A DNA stretch of 64,000 bases, taken from positions 1,144,501 through 1,208,500 of the forward strand of contig CM037845.1 in NCBI GenBank assembly GCA_021234535.1, read 5' to 3'. Positions 36,293 through 48,224 of this stretch are shown here, piece by piece. The notes beneath the pieces were generated by a model. The model did no database searches. It saw nothing but the letters and a program-made list of their open reading frames with translations, and was not told the DNA's origin. Position 1 is the first letter of the stretch. The number at the start of each line of letters is the position of its first letter. Made by a program: the position numbers and the translations under genes. Source of the stretch: Stichopus chloronotus (lineage: Eukaryota > Echinodermata > Holothuroidea > Aspidochirotida > Stichopodidae).

Positions 36293-39200
36293 CATTTGGA
36301 CGCAGACATGCACTTCTATGGCTGTCAATTGTTTACCTAATTTTTGCATGATTGGTAAACCTACTGCACCGCAATACACAACATTCCAGAAAAGTAAATG
36401 AATGATTAACACTGGTTGCTTTTAACCAACAATATGAATAAAGGATAATGTTTAAGTAGCCTTCCAAGTTGATAGCCCTTGGAATGGTATAGCTTATGGT
36501 TTTCCTAACTAAGTAAAAAGAGCTGCTCACAACATAAATAATAGAAAACATGGTGGGGACTCAAGTCAATCTACAATTGTCGTACTCCTAGACTACAAAA
36601 TAGACAAGTCAACAAGTCTTGAATGCGCAACACGTACACTCCCTGTTTGGAGTTAATTTTTGGTGGTATGCCCATGGATGCATTAAATGTTTGTAATGAT
36701 AGGCCCACTTTCACACTTCATGACAGCTGCCAGCCTGTGCAAATACGGTGTGTTATACAGGCCTGTTCAAGAAAGACCAGTCTTGATGCATTTTTGGGAC
36801 ATGTACTCTAGCAGTGCTACCTCAAAAGGGGTTGCCAGAACAAACAGTTTGGGAACCTGTGGAACATCTTGTCAAAGATCATCTGGAAACTGATATGTAC
36901 CTCTATTGGTACCCTGGCAACATTATGTAGAGCAACTATTAGTGTCTGCCACTAAACATTTTTATGGAACTTAAAACATTGAAGGTTAGCCCGTCAATAT
37001 CATCTTGTTACGTTTGTTCAAGTGGACCGGACAATCCTCGAACACACCATGTACAGTAGCAAGGAAAAACATCAGATACATGTCTTGGTTCCTGCGACTA
37101 TGTAATATTATATGCCTTTCTTCAGCAAACTTTAATGACACTTACAGTAAAGTGTACTGAAAACATGAAAGTGTTAATTATACATCAACAGGAGTGTTCC
37201 CAAACAGAAAAGTCAGTCCTACTAATTGAGAGAACACTCTACCTTTCACCTCACAGAAAATATGAAAAGGGCTCCTCAGTAATCCCTTTCACAACATGTT
37301 GGAAACCCATCATGGACTAATGTAACAAGCCCCCTCAGAGTAAAGTGTTACAGTTTTATTCCCCTCTGGTCTGAATAAACCAAACCAACTTTCAAGATTT
37401 TCTGACATTAAATTCTGGACCTCAAAAGCTTTTTCCAAAACATCCTTCCACTGACATGAATGATCTTTCACCTGTGAGCAATTTTAGAGTATCTTTTACT
37501 ATTGATAGGAAAGCCAGCACTGTACTGGAGGTGACATGGTTAAACTGACAATAATGTGTTGACAAAGTCTTTAGAAATCATGACCTCCGCTGACACAAAA
37601 TAAACTGCAAGCACCACAAAAGCAAAATCGTTCTTGCAACTGTCGTTTCTCCTGCTGTATGAAATGTTTTAAGAAAAGGAGTTCATGGAACCTTCCTATC
37701 TTGGTGGTTACTGTAAAGCCCTCAGTTTTTCAGTGGATGAGTAGTTCACTTAATGTTTCCTTTTCATCTACATTACATGTGACTGACATGTTGTTACACA
37801 CAAGGGTAACATACCTGCATATATAAAGCTCTACATTTCTCAATGAATAACAAGTATGTATTCAAACACTCCCACCTCCCCTGTTAGTTTTGCAAATGGA
37901 ACTGCATGCAAATTAAATATGTATGTGGTAGGCAAGGCTCAAACTGTAAATGCTGACACAACACTACTGTACACAAAGCTCTATTTTTCTGTCTATACAT
38001 TGTAGAGGCATCCCTATCAGGTGAAACTTGCATTTTAAAGCCATTTTAGTGGAACCTTGATAATTCTGCAAAGCTATGCAACCCCCGGTTACCAAAAGAG
38101 AAACTTGATCAAAACAGATTCAAAGCCTTTCAGGAAAGTCAATTAGTAAAGTTTTTTTTTTTTGGGGGGGGGGGGGAATTTCTCTTTTTGTTTGCATTCC
38201 CTTTTACAGTTTTGTTATGCTGAAGAATTGCAATATCTAGTTACAGCTTCCATAATTGCTTGGTTATACTTATAATGACTGACTACAGTACTTCAGACTG
38301 ACAAACTATGGGAGGATGTGGGTGTTAGAAGCAGGATGGGAAGCCATGAGCATCAACAAATTATGCTAATATTTTGCATACAACTTTCATTCCATAACTG
38401 ACACTAAATTCCCATCACAAAATCCTGTTCTCAATTTAAAACAAATAGAACATAACACATTTAAAGAGATTAGACATGGAAAAATTCCGAAAGGAAGGAG
38501 GAGAATTTTTCTCTCTTTATTCATATCCCAATAGCATCTTTTCTTTGGAAGTTACAACTTTTAAACAAATATCTACTTCATAGTGGTGCATTATGGGAAA
38601 TCTATGACTGCATTTTACACCAGCTAAGTGAATCCTTTGTATTTCCTATAAAGAAACATTATGATAGTATTGTCAGCTGTGACCTTTAACATCATTTGAT
38701 TTTTGAAAGTTTGGGTGAATAAATTATTCTTAACATTTTTTGGAACTTCATCTGTAAGAAATTTACCTCTTGAGGAATGCCACTGTTCCACCTCATTTAC
38801 ATAGAGTAATCAGTCATTCTGTGTCCACAAATATTGGTCTAAAATACACCACTGTAAGCCTACACATAGAGTTCTACAAACTAAAATGGAGATGTTCAAA
38901 CAAGAACAGAAAGAGGACCAAAATGGGCCTACATGGACATCAGGCCTTGAATTTTAGATTTTCCAGGTGTGCTACAAATCACATTTCTCAGGAAATTAAG
39001 GAATGTGGTAGGTGTGCTATTTTATAAGACTTTCACAGATTGCCTGTGTTCCCATTTTCTTCAAGGTGTGCAGAAAATTACACTTTTCAAAGTGATTTGA
39101 GGTGATCTGCATCATTAAGCATTAACACAGACAAACAATGTCTCCACTATTAAGGTCAATGCATATTTGCAAAGAAGGAATGCCATCACTTTAATATTGG

Positions 39201-42200
39201 TCCAGTGTATTGTCTTTAGCATTGCATGTTGTGCGTGCTCTGCCACGTAACAATTGTCTCCCTTTCTCAGAAGCTACCAAATGTAAATCTGCAATAGTAC
39301 AGTACCTAATGTACATTCAACTTCCTCCTCTTCAAATACCAGTGGCATGGTGGAATAAGAGTGCTCACACAAGCTGATGCAGGAGAAGCACATTAACTTT
39401 AAAAGGTTCAACAAGGTTATGCTCTTGTACCAGAATATACCCTTACATAAGGATATATAAATCATATAGTAATTTTTTCTTTGTGTTTGTTTGTTTTTTT
39501 TTTTCAGTGATGCCCTTCTGACTTTGAACTTTTAAGAGCAGAATACTGTAGCATGCAAAACCATACCTTAAGAAGGCACCAACATTTGAAAATTTATTTT
39601 GAGGTGTGAATGAAAAAAAGTTCCACCCACAGCAAAGTGCTGTAAAGTTCAGTATCAAGCACCAACTGGTAGAAGTGAATTCATTGAAAAAACACAACAT
39701 GTACCAGCAAAACAAAAAAAAAAACAGGCATGCCCAACCCCCTCAAAAAAAAAAAAAAGTTCACTAGCTGACTGATATCGGCATGACTTTAAGCAGTCAA
39801 TCTTATCAGCTTCCACAAAAGTAATTAAAGCTATGAACAAGGGTAGTGGTGCTAGCAATAAAACAGATCTGAAACAGATTAATGCACAGCCAAAACTGTC
39901 TTTCAAGTCATAGACTGATGATGCAAAGTACACAAACAAGTTAATAAAGGGGGCTCACTGAGTTCATATTGATAAGTTTGTGAGGTTTTTGAAGGATACA
40001 GACACATGACAATGCTCATAATTAATCAAATTTCATTTACATGTGAAAAAAAACTCAAACTTTCTAAAATTTTTTCTTTAAATTTTTTTTCTAAAACTTA
40101 CACTGGCTGTGTGCATATGAATTAGTATACTAATATGAAAAGTATCTGGTCACGAATTGTCAAAAACCAAACTGAATAGTTAATTTCTTATTCATTAATG
40201 TTCTTTTGTACATGAAAGATGTTGAAATAAACTTGAAGTTTTTCATACACTTGTAGTTATTCTCAGGGGTACTTTGTCTCGGCTGTAGGTGTTGCTTTCA
40301 TAAAGTTCTCTCCTCCTACAACTCAGAATCAAATAGTTTCATCCTTAGTGCTGTTACCTCAATTTCATCAGGGGGTATGCCTATGATTAACATGCCTGAT
40401 ACAGTACTATTGGATCATGTTAAAGGTTGTGTGACATGATTCTAGAAAAGAACACCCTTCATTCAGAAGTTGAAAAGTACAACCCTGAGTAAAAATCTGT
40501 TGGAATCTTGTTTATATCTTTTACCGTTTTTGAGATATGACTTTTCAAAGTTTGAGAAAAATGCAAAACAGATTACATGGAGTGTTGCACAGTGTCAGAA
40601 TTTCTTTTGTTAAGCCTGTATATATTTTGCCTCCTAATTATTGAGTTGCACATTGATGAATGATATCAATATTTTTGAGGAAGAAACTACATACTGCCAA
40701 AATAAAACCCTCCAGGCATGTAAAATTCTCAAATGTCCTTGGAATAAAGTTGATCAAAAATGATCATCATGAGCATTTTTCATAGTTTTAAAAGCTCCAA
40801 AGAAGTTGAAGTATAGTCAAGTAAGTCACCCAATCTTTGTGTCCACGCTTTTACTTACATTCACATTTAAAATTATGCCACACTTTCACATCATAAAACC
40901 ATACTCTTATAATCAGTTGTGCTGGTATTAAAAAGTTAGATGGCTGGATGTGTCTGAAATTTATTACTTCTATGGAAAATACCCTTTAGTTCAGGGTACT
41001 TTTTAACATTGCCAACACCTGGAGTGATGGGTTCTTTTCCGCATCCCTTCCCTTCTTCTTTTATATTCGCACAGAGGTTTAATTAAACTTTTAATTACTT
41101 GGCACGTGGTTACTATAAAAGCTTCATAAAAAGAATTTGTGCAGGAAAAAAAGAGCAGCATACTCCTGTTCCAGCAACTTTTGTCCAGACAACAGACTTT
41201 TACATGTAACATGTTAATGTATAAAAGCAAATCAGAAAATGTACCGTATTCTCATTAGTACTTACACTGATGCCGACAAATGGAATTTTTAAAGTGGCAT
41301 AAAATCTTGAAAGTTGCTGCTATTAAAATGAAGACAACCATAAAATTGTCAGTGTGGTCTAAGTTATGAGAATAAAGTAGTACAGGATACACTGTTTAAT
41401 AGGAAGTCTGGACACTGCAGCAATAAAAAAAAAATAACCAATTTTCCAAACATTTAAATCATCTCACCATCTATTTAGTATGTCTGCTCACTTCTGAAGA
41501 TTAAAAACAGAATTAAAATTTGCTGTACTGCCCAAAAAAATATACTGGGATTCAAGAAGCACTATACAGTAAACCTACCTATTGGTGACATAAAGTATGC
41601 AGTACCTTAGTTGTGGGTGGAGGATTCACAAAAGTTTGTACAGTTTCCATTGTGTAGTGTACATGTAACATTTACAGTAGCCTCTTGAGCTGGCTTCTTG
41701 TTAACCTTACCTTGCACCTTCTGTCCATCTAAGTTCCTAAGTGTCAGGGACACTTCACTAAGGCACAGTGCTTAGTGCTACAACACGGTAACTTTGAATC
41801 TATGGTCCACCAAGCTATAGTGGCTTTAGCTCACCCAGCACCTAAGTACTTAACGTTACTGCCTGCATGTATGACACTTTTGTGGTCTAAGTGGAAAACA
41901 CTATAATCAACTGAACATTTAACAAAGGTCAAACAATGCCAGCCACCAAAGCTGGTCATGCATGACTGTTAAAAGTACAGCACTTGGTGGATGGGACAAC
42001 CTAGTACAAGTATGTGTAAAGTAATAGGCCAAAGGCTATAACACTGTACTGAGCCATCCTATTGTCTGAAAGAATCTCATCCACAAATTTGCACTTGAAT
42101 CAAGTCCATGATTCAGAATGGCAACGGCAGACAAAATCGTTCCAGTCTGGCTTTAACAAGTTTTCAAATATATCCTTTAATGCTTAAAAGAACATATTTT

Positions 42201-45200
42201 TGTTTCATAAATGCAAAACATGCATTTAAGTGTTGTAAAGATACGGCTTGAGCACATGTACACAGTACAATGACAATTGAACATCATAGGAGTGACCGTA
42301 CCTCAGCACATAGACCTGCACTGACTGGATTGTCTGTTCTACAGTTATTTAGTTTAATTGCCAAATACAGTATGTTGCTTACTTTTATGTGGAGTACATT
42401 CAATCATTCCCCTTTGGGCCGTCAGATGAATAAATCTATGGCATACAGGAGAGTCAAATAAGACTCACATTATCCCCAATAACGTCATCAGTCAGTCAGT
42501 CTGTCTGCGGTAAGGAAAGCCTTGGAGACATTCACTGTAGTACACTTGACTACTTAAGCTGGAAATCTATTCCAGGCATTAACAATACCAAATGAAAAGA
42601 AACGTTTTCTAACATCTAAACGACACCAGTTGGCCCTTAAAAAATTTAAAAACATGGCCTCTGGTACTGTGGGACCAGTGTCCCATAAACTAAACATGTC
42701 CCTGTAATCAACATCTTCAAGGCCAGTAAGTTACAAGACAAAAAGCTTCAATAAAGTCTGAGCTGAAACACCTGAACTCTAGTAACATCAGTCCTAGTAG
42801 TGGGTCAAATCTATACTGTAGGTAACACTTCACAACCAGAAATCATTCAAGTGAAGTGCAACTGGACTTAAAGAAACTTGTACATCTTGCTCCAAAAGGG
42901 GATTCCAAGCTGGATTACAGTACTCCAGAATTATTGCACAAGGGGTATCAAAATCACCTTGCCTTAATGTTTTTGTGAGTAAATGTCTCTCTAATATAAT
43001 TCCAAGTACACTGGCCTTTCTAACAGATTCAGGAATATGTTGACCTGGTTTGGAAGACTTTTGGATTACCATCCGAAGTACTGAAACACTTAAAACTAGC
43101 TCAGCTACAGTAGGCCTAGATGTCCATTGACAAACCACTGCTCACTAGTCTAGTTTGTAAGTAATATGTGCATGCCTTAGCAAGTGCCAAATGAAATGAC
43201 TGATGTGGCAAAGTGCAGAATACCTTGCGAGATTAGCTCTGTTTTTTCATGGGGTTACACAGTCACTTACCTTGCGTATCCACGTAGCCTCCTAAATATA
43301 TATTGAATATGACTGTGTATCCTTGTGGTCTTTTTACAACACCATATGGACTTATGATAAGTTGTTCTCAAGTCAGATATTACCTACAGACAGAATCTTC
43401 TCTGCGTATCCTTGCAGCCTCTTAAAAATACACTTAGGACTTAAAATGATTTTCACAAATATGTAGTCACTGGTAGACCTAGAGTAGACACTATGTGTCA
43501 TGATCATTCCAATGTATCCTGGTAGTCTCTTAAAAACACATCCAAACATGATATGACTGCCTATCCTCAAAGCTGCCTAAGAATATGTCAAACGTGTGAC
43601 TGTGTTGCCTCTTAAAATGCATCCTTGTAGCCTCTTAAAAATATAGCAAAATGATAAGACGAACTTATGACTACGACTTATGTATCCTTGTGACCTTATT
43701 TAATAAAAAGGTAATGTGATCAAATAAACTTGTCTGTTATCTTTTTACATACAATTAATCTCACTCAAAAGGACACAGGTGTCTGTACCTACTAAACATT
43801 ACAGGAATTTGGATTGAGTTAGTTTTCCCCCTCCCTGGTAGTTTCCGCCCCTAAAAAATGTTTTCTGCCTCTGATTTTGGGGGGCAGAAAACCTTTTGAG
43901 GAGCAGAAAGTAATGACATGAAATGAAGATTCATTCAAATTTAAGACTTCATGAACACGACTTACGTCGAATATGACCCAAATGTAGTAATACAAGGCAT
44001 CAAATCAACATTCAGTCATGCCATGGGCAGAATCATTTCTAAAATTCTAATGAGGCCTGGTGATAACAAAAATTTCTAAAACAGTGACAGAACGTCCACT
44101 GAAGTGAAAATTGCATATAAAACTACAAATAGGTGAAATCTGAATAATGAACGTCATTTTCGACCCCATGATTTTGGGGCAGAAAATGAGGAGCAGAAAC
44201 TACCAGGGGGGGACTAATGGATCTGTAGGAATTTCCAATGATTTTCAGTTAAAATCACCACTGCGTCGCCTGCAAATTTCCCAGCATAGCTTTGGCATGA
44301 GGGGAATTCTGCAATTACTCGACTGGGCACAATTGCACAATACCCCGCCACAATGAAACTCTCCTTTCTAACGGGCTACGGGGCTACGCAGTCAAACACT
44401 TGCAGAATACCCCGCAAGCCTGAGTGAAGCTTTCTTTATTACAGGGCTACACTATTACTCTACTCACTTGTAAAGACTTTAGGCTGTCATCGCAGTTATA
44501 GATGTCATAGACAGAAATGGACAACAATGAGTCGTTCTCAAATTGAAAAAGCCTTTTAAAACTATATCTTGATTTCGACGGCGTATCCCCGTATCCTTCA
44601 ATAATTGTACTCCGAAATTCTGACTGCATATCTCCGTAGCCTCTTAAAACTGTATCCTGAATGTGACTGCGTATCCCCGTAGCCTCTTAAAACTGTATCC
44701 TGAATCAGACTGCGTATCCCTGTAGCTTTCAAAAGGACACTTAATAGCCTGTTTTGGTTTCTTTTTCATTACAGGCAATACTAAACCGAAAGCAAATTTC
44801 CATTGAATTTCCTACAGGACTTAGTATTTTTCTTCGATCAAGCCCACCTCTCTAATATTTAAACATATCTCCTTTTATAAAACCAAAAATGGTTATGTGC
44901 AATACCCATAGTGCCACTACGTAGCCTGCTGTTTTTCACGGCTTAGCTTCGATATGAGGGGTATTCTGCAATTACTCCCTCGACTGATGTAACTAATAGC
45001 AAAGTGAATGCAAAGTCTTCTGACATCCATGGCATCAGAGTATGCTGACAAAAGACTGAAAAATTAACTCATTCATTGAATTATTGATTACATTTACTGC
45101 AAGCAGAAATAAAGTTTAATATTGTTATATCGAGAAGTAATAACAAATGTAAGGGCCGTATAGGTACATCTTCTAGCCTACCTGTTTACAGTTCGATAAA

Positions 45201-45269
45201 GAAATCCTCCCGCAGTCCAGTGTCAGTAAGACCAAGGCCTGCTTTTAATTTAGGTCTCCCGTTTGCCAT
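36293..45269 (-). CDS. 5' exons of a possible C2-domain protein (INPP4-like), incomplete
   Basis: Four candidate exons on the minus strand. Exon 1, 45269-45190, has a strong GCCATGG start (MANGRPKLKAGLGL... FFIEL) and donor gtaaac. Exon 2, 44552-44468 (LFQFENDSLLSISVYDIYN...), has donor GTGAGT. Exon 3, 41757-41711 (EVSLTLRNLDGQKVQ), has acceptor ccttag and donor gtaagg. Exon 4, 36321-36293 (IEVHVCVQM), has acceptor attgacag and donor gtgagt. Phases agree for 1-2 and 3-4; at least one exon is missing between 2 and 3. The order SVYD, then LxLTLR, then a beta strand ending QM resembles the N-terminal C2 domain of inositol polyphosphate 4-phosphatases (PI(3,4)P2 phosphatases). This is my recall of the family, not an alignment. 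The catalytic domain is not in view. The gene would continue leftwards, possibly enclosing the Ig-receptor gene in an intron. Confidence 0.35.
38590..38870 (+). mobile_element. MITE family 1, diverged copy C
   Basis: Same orientation as copy A. The left end is TTATGGGAAATC; shared words include ACATCATTTGATTTTTGAAA, GTTTGGGTGAATAAATTATT, CTGTAAGAAA and TCATTCTGTGTCCACAAATA. The right end is unclear. Confidence 0.65.
39944..40240 (+). mobile_element. MITE family 2, copy with intact left end
   Basis: The left end TAAAGGGGGCTCACTGAGTT matches the TIR of the 53518 copy. Shared interior words include GACAATGCTCATAATTA, AATCAAATTTCA, GGCTGTGTGCATATGA, ACTAATATGAAAA, GGTCACGAA and TCAAAAACCAAA. The right TIR is missing. 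Confidence 0.75.
41758..42539. other. Non-coding stretch inside the minus-strand candidate
   Basis: No exon recognised. A small CAGTCAGTCAGTCTGTCTG tract lies at 42489-42507. The exon predicted between exons 2 and 3 of the candidate was not found here. Confidence 0.45.
42540..43140 (-). mobile_element. 3' fragment of a second LINE
   Basis: Minus-strand frames show LEYCNPAWNPLLEQDV (plus coordinates about 42885-42927), then after a frameshift PTVPEAMFLNFLRANWCRLD and RLDVRKRFFSFGIVNAWNRF (about 42563-42625) and a stop. The pattern LEYxxPxWNP followed by RxxFFSxRVVxxWNxLP is the hallmark C-terminal part of non-LTR retrotransposon proteins after the reverse transcriptase. Everything upstream is absent or decayed. 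Confidence 0.8.
43255..44740 (+). repeat. Degenerate interrupted array of a roughly 43-bp unit
   Basis: The consensus is GACTGCGTATCCCCGTAGCC followed by TCTTAAAACTGTATCCTGAAT. The best copies are adjacent at about 44615-44735. Diverged and spaced copies lie at 43268, 43310, 43395, 43515, 43605 and 43680. A foldback element (43820-44215) sits in the middle. A second motif (TGAGGGGAATTCTGCAATTA near 44300) recurs near 44956. Confidence 0.7.
43820..44215. mobile_element. Foldback/TIR element
   Basis: The left end reads TTAGTTTTCCCCCTCCCTGG then TAGTTTCCGCCCC. The right end, reverse-complemented, reads TTAGTCCCCCCCTGGTAGTT then TCTGCTCC. A second internal inverted pair is ATTTTGGGGGGCAGAAAA near 43875 and ATTTTGGGGCAGAAAA near 44169, where the latter is a direct rather than inverted copy. 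No coding capacity; no clean target-site duplication found. Confidence 0.6.
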
Positions 45270-47307
45270 GGCCCCTACACACTGAAGTTAACTTTGTATG
45301 TTAACAAACTAAGGCCTAACTTCTGTTGTGAACAAACAGGGCAATGTTGGGTTCTGCTTATTTAGAGAAGAAAAAGAAACATCACCAAGAAAAACGTACC
45401 TTCAACGGAATTCGATACGCTCGTATTTGCACGGGTAGTCAGATCACAAGAAGCTGGATGCAAACCATCATATGACTGTACTGGCAGTTTTCGTCCTCCT
45501 GTTTATATCTTCTTTGTTAACGATATGATCGACCCTACGAGATTTTTGGTACCTGCAAATTTTGTTTATTATTTTCATCAACACTGAACTGCAGCTACTT
45601 ACGTACGTGCATACATTAAAATGCACCAGCTTCGTGGTGCATGTATGTGTGCCTGCACGAGTGGACTGAGAAATTCGACGTCGGTGAACAGCTTCGGCTT
45701 TTTTTTTTTTTTTTTTTTTGATGGGTCGTAACACGTTTACTGCGGTCAGAATCAGTTAATACGTGTTCAAAGTATCTCAGTCAAGTTCAAAGTTTCAAGA
45801 TTTTTAAACCAGTTAAATAAAAAGGTAAATACGTAAGACGTGGTAGTTACAAAGAAACAAAACTGAATGTTTTTATAATAGATGGACGAAATCGTCAAAA
45901 AAAATGGAAGATGTCTTCAATGGAAAATTGTGCAATATTGGCAAAGTTTAGCTTTTAAAATGTAGTATCAGTTCCGCAGATTAGGTGATATTGTCTAAGT
46001 TTTTATCGTTGTGAAAAGTGAGGGACTTATTGGAGATGTCCCCTCTTACAAAAAGTGAGGAGAACTCGATCCCTGGCCCCATGATCCACGCTCATGGATC
46101 ATAAGCTGAACCAGATTTTGTGGTTAGGTAGATTTAAGAAAAAAGGATAACAAAAGAGGACAATCAGCCTTTTTTATAAGTTCTTCTTGTGAGTAGTATT
46201 ACTACTGCATAAAGTAGTGTGTCCAGTGAAACTTCTAACTTACGAAATCGTGTGTTATAATTTGCTACTTCATGGTACATCATCCCAATCCCTTTGATTT
46301 TCTCATTGTTTAGATGCAGTACATACTCAGTTTGATGTTTTTATTCTTCATCAAAAGCCAACACCGTGCTATTAAACCGCAAATTACCTTACCGTCTCCT
46401 TGAGGGATAAGTTAAAAGCAACGGTACATTTTCGCTACTCGATCCCTCGCATTCACCGTGCCCGCGTTTTCCTGTTTTTTTTTTTTTCCTTATTCTTCTT
46501 TTCTTTCTTTAATACATTTGATGTGAACCCTTTTTTCACAGTTACTTTTCTCAAAGTAAGCTGAAGGGTTGTCGTATGTAAAGGGCATAGTTCTCATTTA
46601 ATTATTTATTAAACACGACACGGTGTGAAATTGTCAATTCAGAGAAGTCGGCCGGGGGCGTCACAGCAAATGAGTGGGTGTCCAATCCTACACAAGTGTA
46701 GGTCGATCGATCAGCTCAGGTGTGAGTAGACTCTAAAAAATAGTAGTAGCTGGTTTTAGAGGCGCAAATGACCAATAAAGCCACCAGTTTGTTATGCTTT
46801 TGAAACTCTTGCATAAAACTACAGTTTACTACTATTTATTTTTCTTCGAAGAGTAGTATTTGCCGTTTCTTTTCGTGCATGGCAGGCCCGGTGTCTCTGT
46901 GAGCAAATGCTTCAATGTTTGTGTATTGGCAAAAATGATCAAGTTCTCTCATCTTGGCCACGATTGTAAAGCAACCTTTAGACAAACCTTCCCCATTCCC
47001 CACCCAGAATTGTTTATTCCACGCCACTGGGAACTTGCTTCGCTTCCTTTTGCTGACCGCAATCTAGACCACCGATCAATTGTTTCTTTGTGAACATCAG
47101 CTTTAACAGGTTAAGTCAGTTTACCGCAAAGTCATTTCTGTGCCCATATTGCCCAGTGGACATCTCTAACAATAGGTTCGTTTATTAGTCATCCCAGTGC
47201 ACGGTCCATTGTAGATCATGCCGTTAGTGACAGTATAGCATCGCATTGCCGGTAGCCTGCGTAGCTCCTCTGTGGCTGCCGTCCTTATGTGGCCGCCGCT
47301 GTTAATC

Positions 47308-47341
<34 letters not shown>

Positions 47342-47867
47342 GTACGAAAGTGTCGTCCGCCATGCGAGGTATATAGGTGGTATTGCACCCCTTTTTCGGC
47401 GAAGCCCACAATGAACACTCAGACCTCACTGGACTTCTTGCCTTGGTTTATATTCATACTGTTATTATTACAGATTAACAGCTCTGCTAACCGAGTCTTA
47501 CCCTCCTTTCAAAAGTCAATAATAATAATAATAATAACTACCGTGCATCGCTCGAAAATTTCTGTTGACACGGTAGCGATTATTACTGTCATATTCAATT
47601 GCAATTTTTCACAGTTCAGACTGTTGACTGAAAATACTGCAGTCCTATAACAGCAAATAATACTATACCAGCTGCAGTATTCTTGAAGACGATCAATTAA
47701 AACATTGATATGTCTGTCCCTCGTGTGAGGTATGGAATTGGATCACACTAAGTTTGCCTAAAAGCAAAGTACGAAGCTGTTCCAATTGAAGTGCAAAGTG
47801 TTTCTCTATTTGCATGGCAGGACCGTGCATTAGAAACATACTTATAACAAGAAAAGAACCTTCCCGC
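45270..47867. other. Intergenic stretch between divergent genes
   Basis: This lies between the minus-strand candidate start (45269) and the plus-strand GHR gene. It holds a T-run at 45699-45719, another at 46477-46488, (GT)n at 47313-47337 and (AAT)n at about 47519-47537. Minus-strand frames near 46836-47027 and 47166-47429 are unplaced. The missing 5' exon(s) of GHR could lie here or up to 51.9 kb; none was recognised. Confidence 0.45.
47313..47337 (+). repeat. (GT)n microsatellite
   Basis: An uninterrupted run of TG dinucleotides; it gives CVCVCV or HTHTHT frames. Confidence 0.95.
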
Positions 47868-48224
47868 TTAAAGGGAAGTTGGGCGTTTGTTTCAGAGAAG
47901 ACATCTATATTTTTGAAAACAATGTTTGTGGATGCAGAATGATAGATTATTCAAAATAAGGAAGAAAAGTAGTCTTCTTTTCAAGACATAAGCGGCCTCA
48001 CAGATAGAAATCCAGTTATTTGTTGCTCAACACTAATTTGTTCACCCAACCTTTCCAAAATTCAAATGATGCATCTTCCATCACTCATCACATGCATAAT
48101 GTTTTGAGGAGATGAAGCTTTGGTAGATATTTATTGATGAGACTGAATGGTTTAACAATGATTACCGCTATTTACTTTAGTATGTCAGGTTGGTGTATAC
48201 TCTAAATGCCCTATTTCCCGTTAA
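47868..48224 (-). mobile_element. MITE family 1, copy B with TTAA duplications
   Basis: TTAA at 47868-47871 and at 48221-48224 flank the element. The inner ends are AGGGAAGTTGGGCGTTTG (left) and, reverse-complemented on the right, CGGGAAATAGGGCATTTAG. The interior is the reverse complement of 7003-7355, 41 kb away. TTAA duplications are the signature of piggyBac-type transposases; the family assignment is inference, as the canonical piggyBac end sequence is not evident. Confidence 0.82.

Larger units (their letters stand above)
36322..41710. other. Intron-like stretch of the minus-strand candidate
   Basis: No exon supported. A poly-T/poly-G junction lies at about 38150-38176 and A-runs at 39713-39724 and 39746-39759. 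It holds MITE copies at 38590-38870 and 39944-40240. Confidence 0.45.

Noticed and set aside
47312..47650. 112-codon plus-strand frame starting CVCVCV, and the 87-codon minus-strand counterpart with HTHTHT
   Set aside because: Driven by the (GT)n tract. The minus-strand tail (HIRTAATEELRRLPAM) looks mildly protein-like but has no splice partners.
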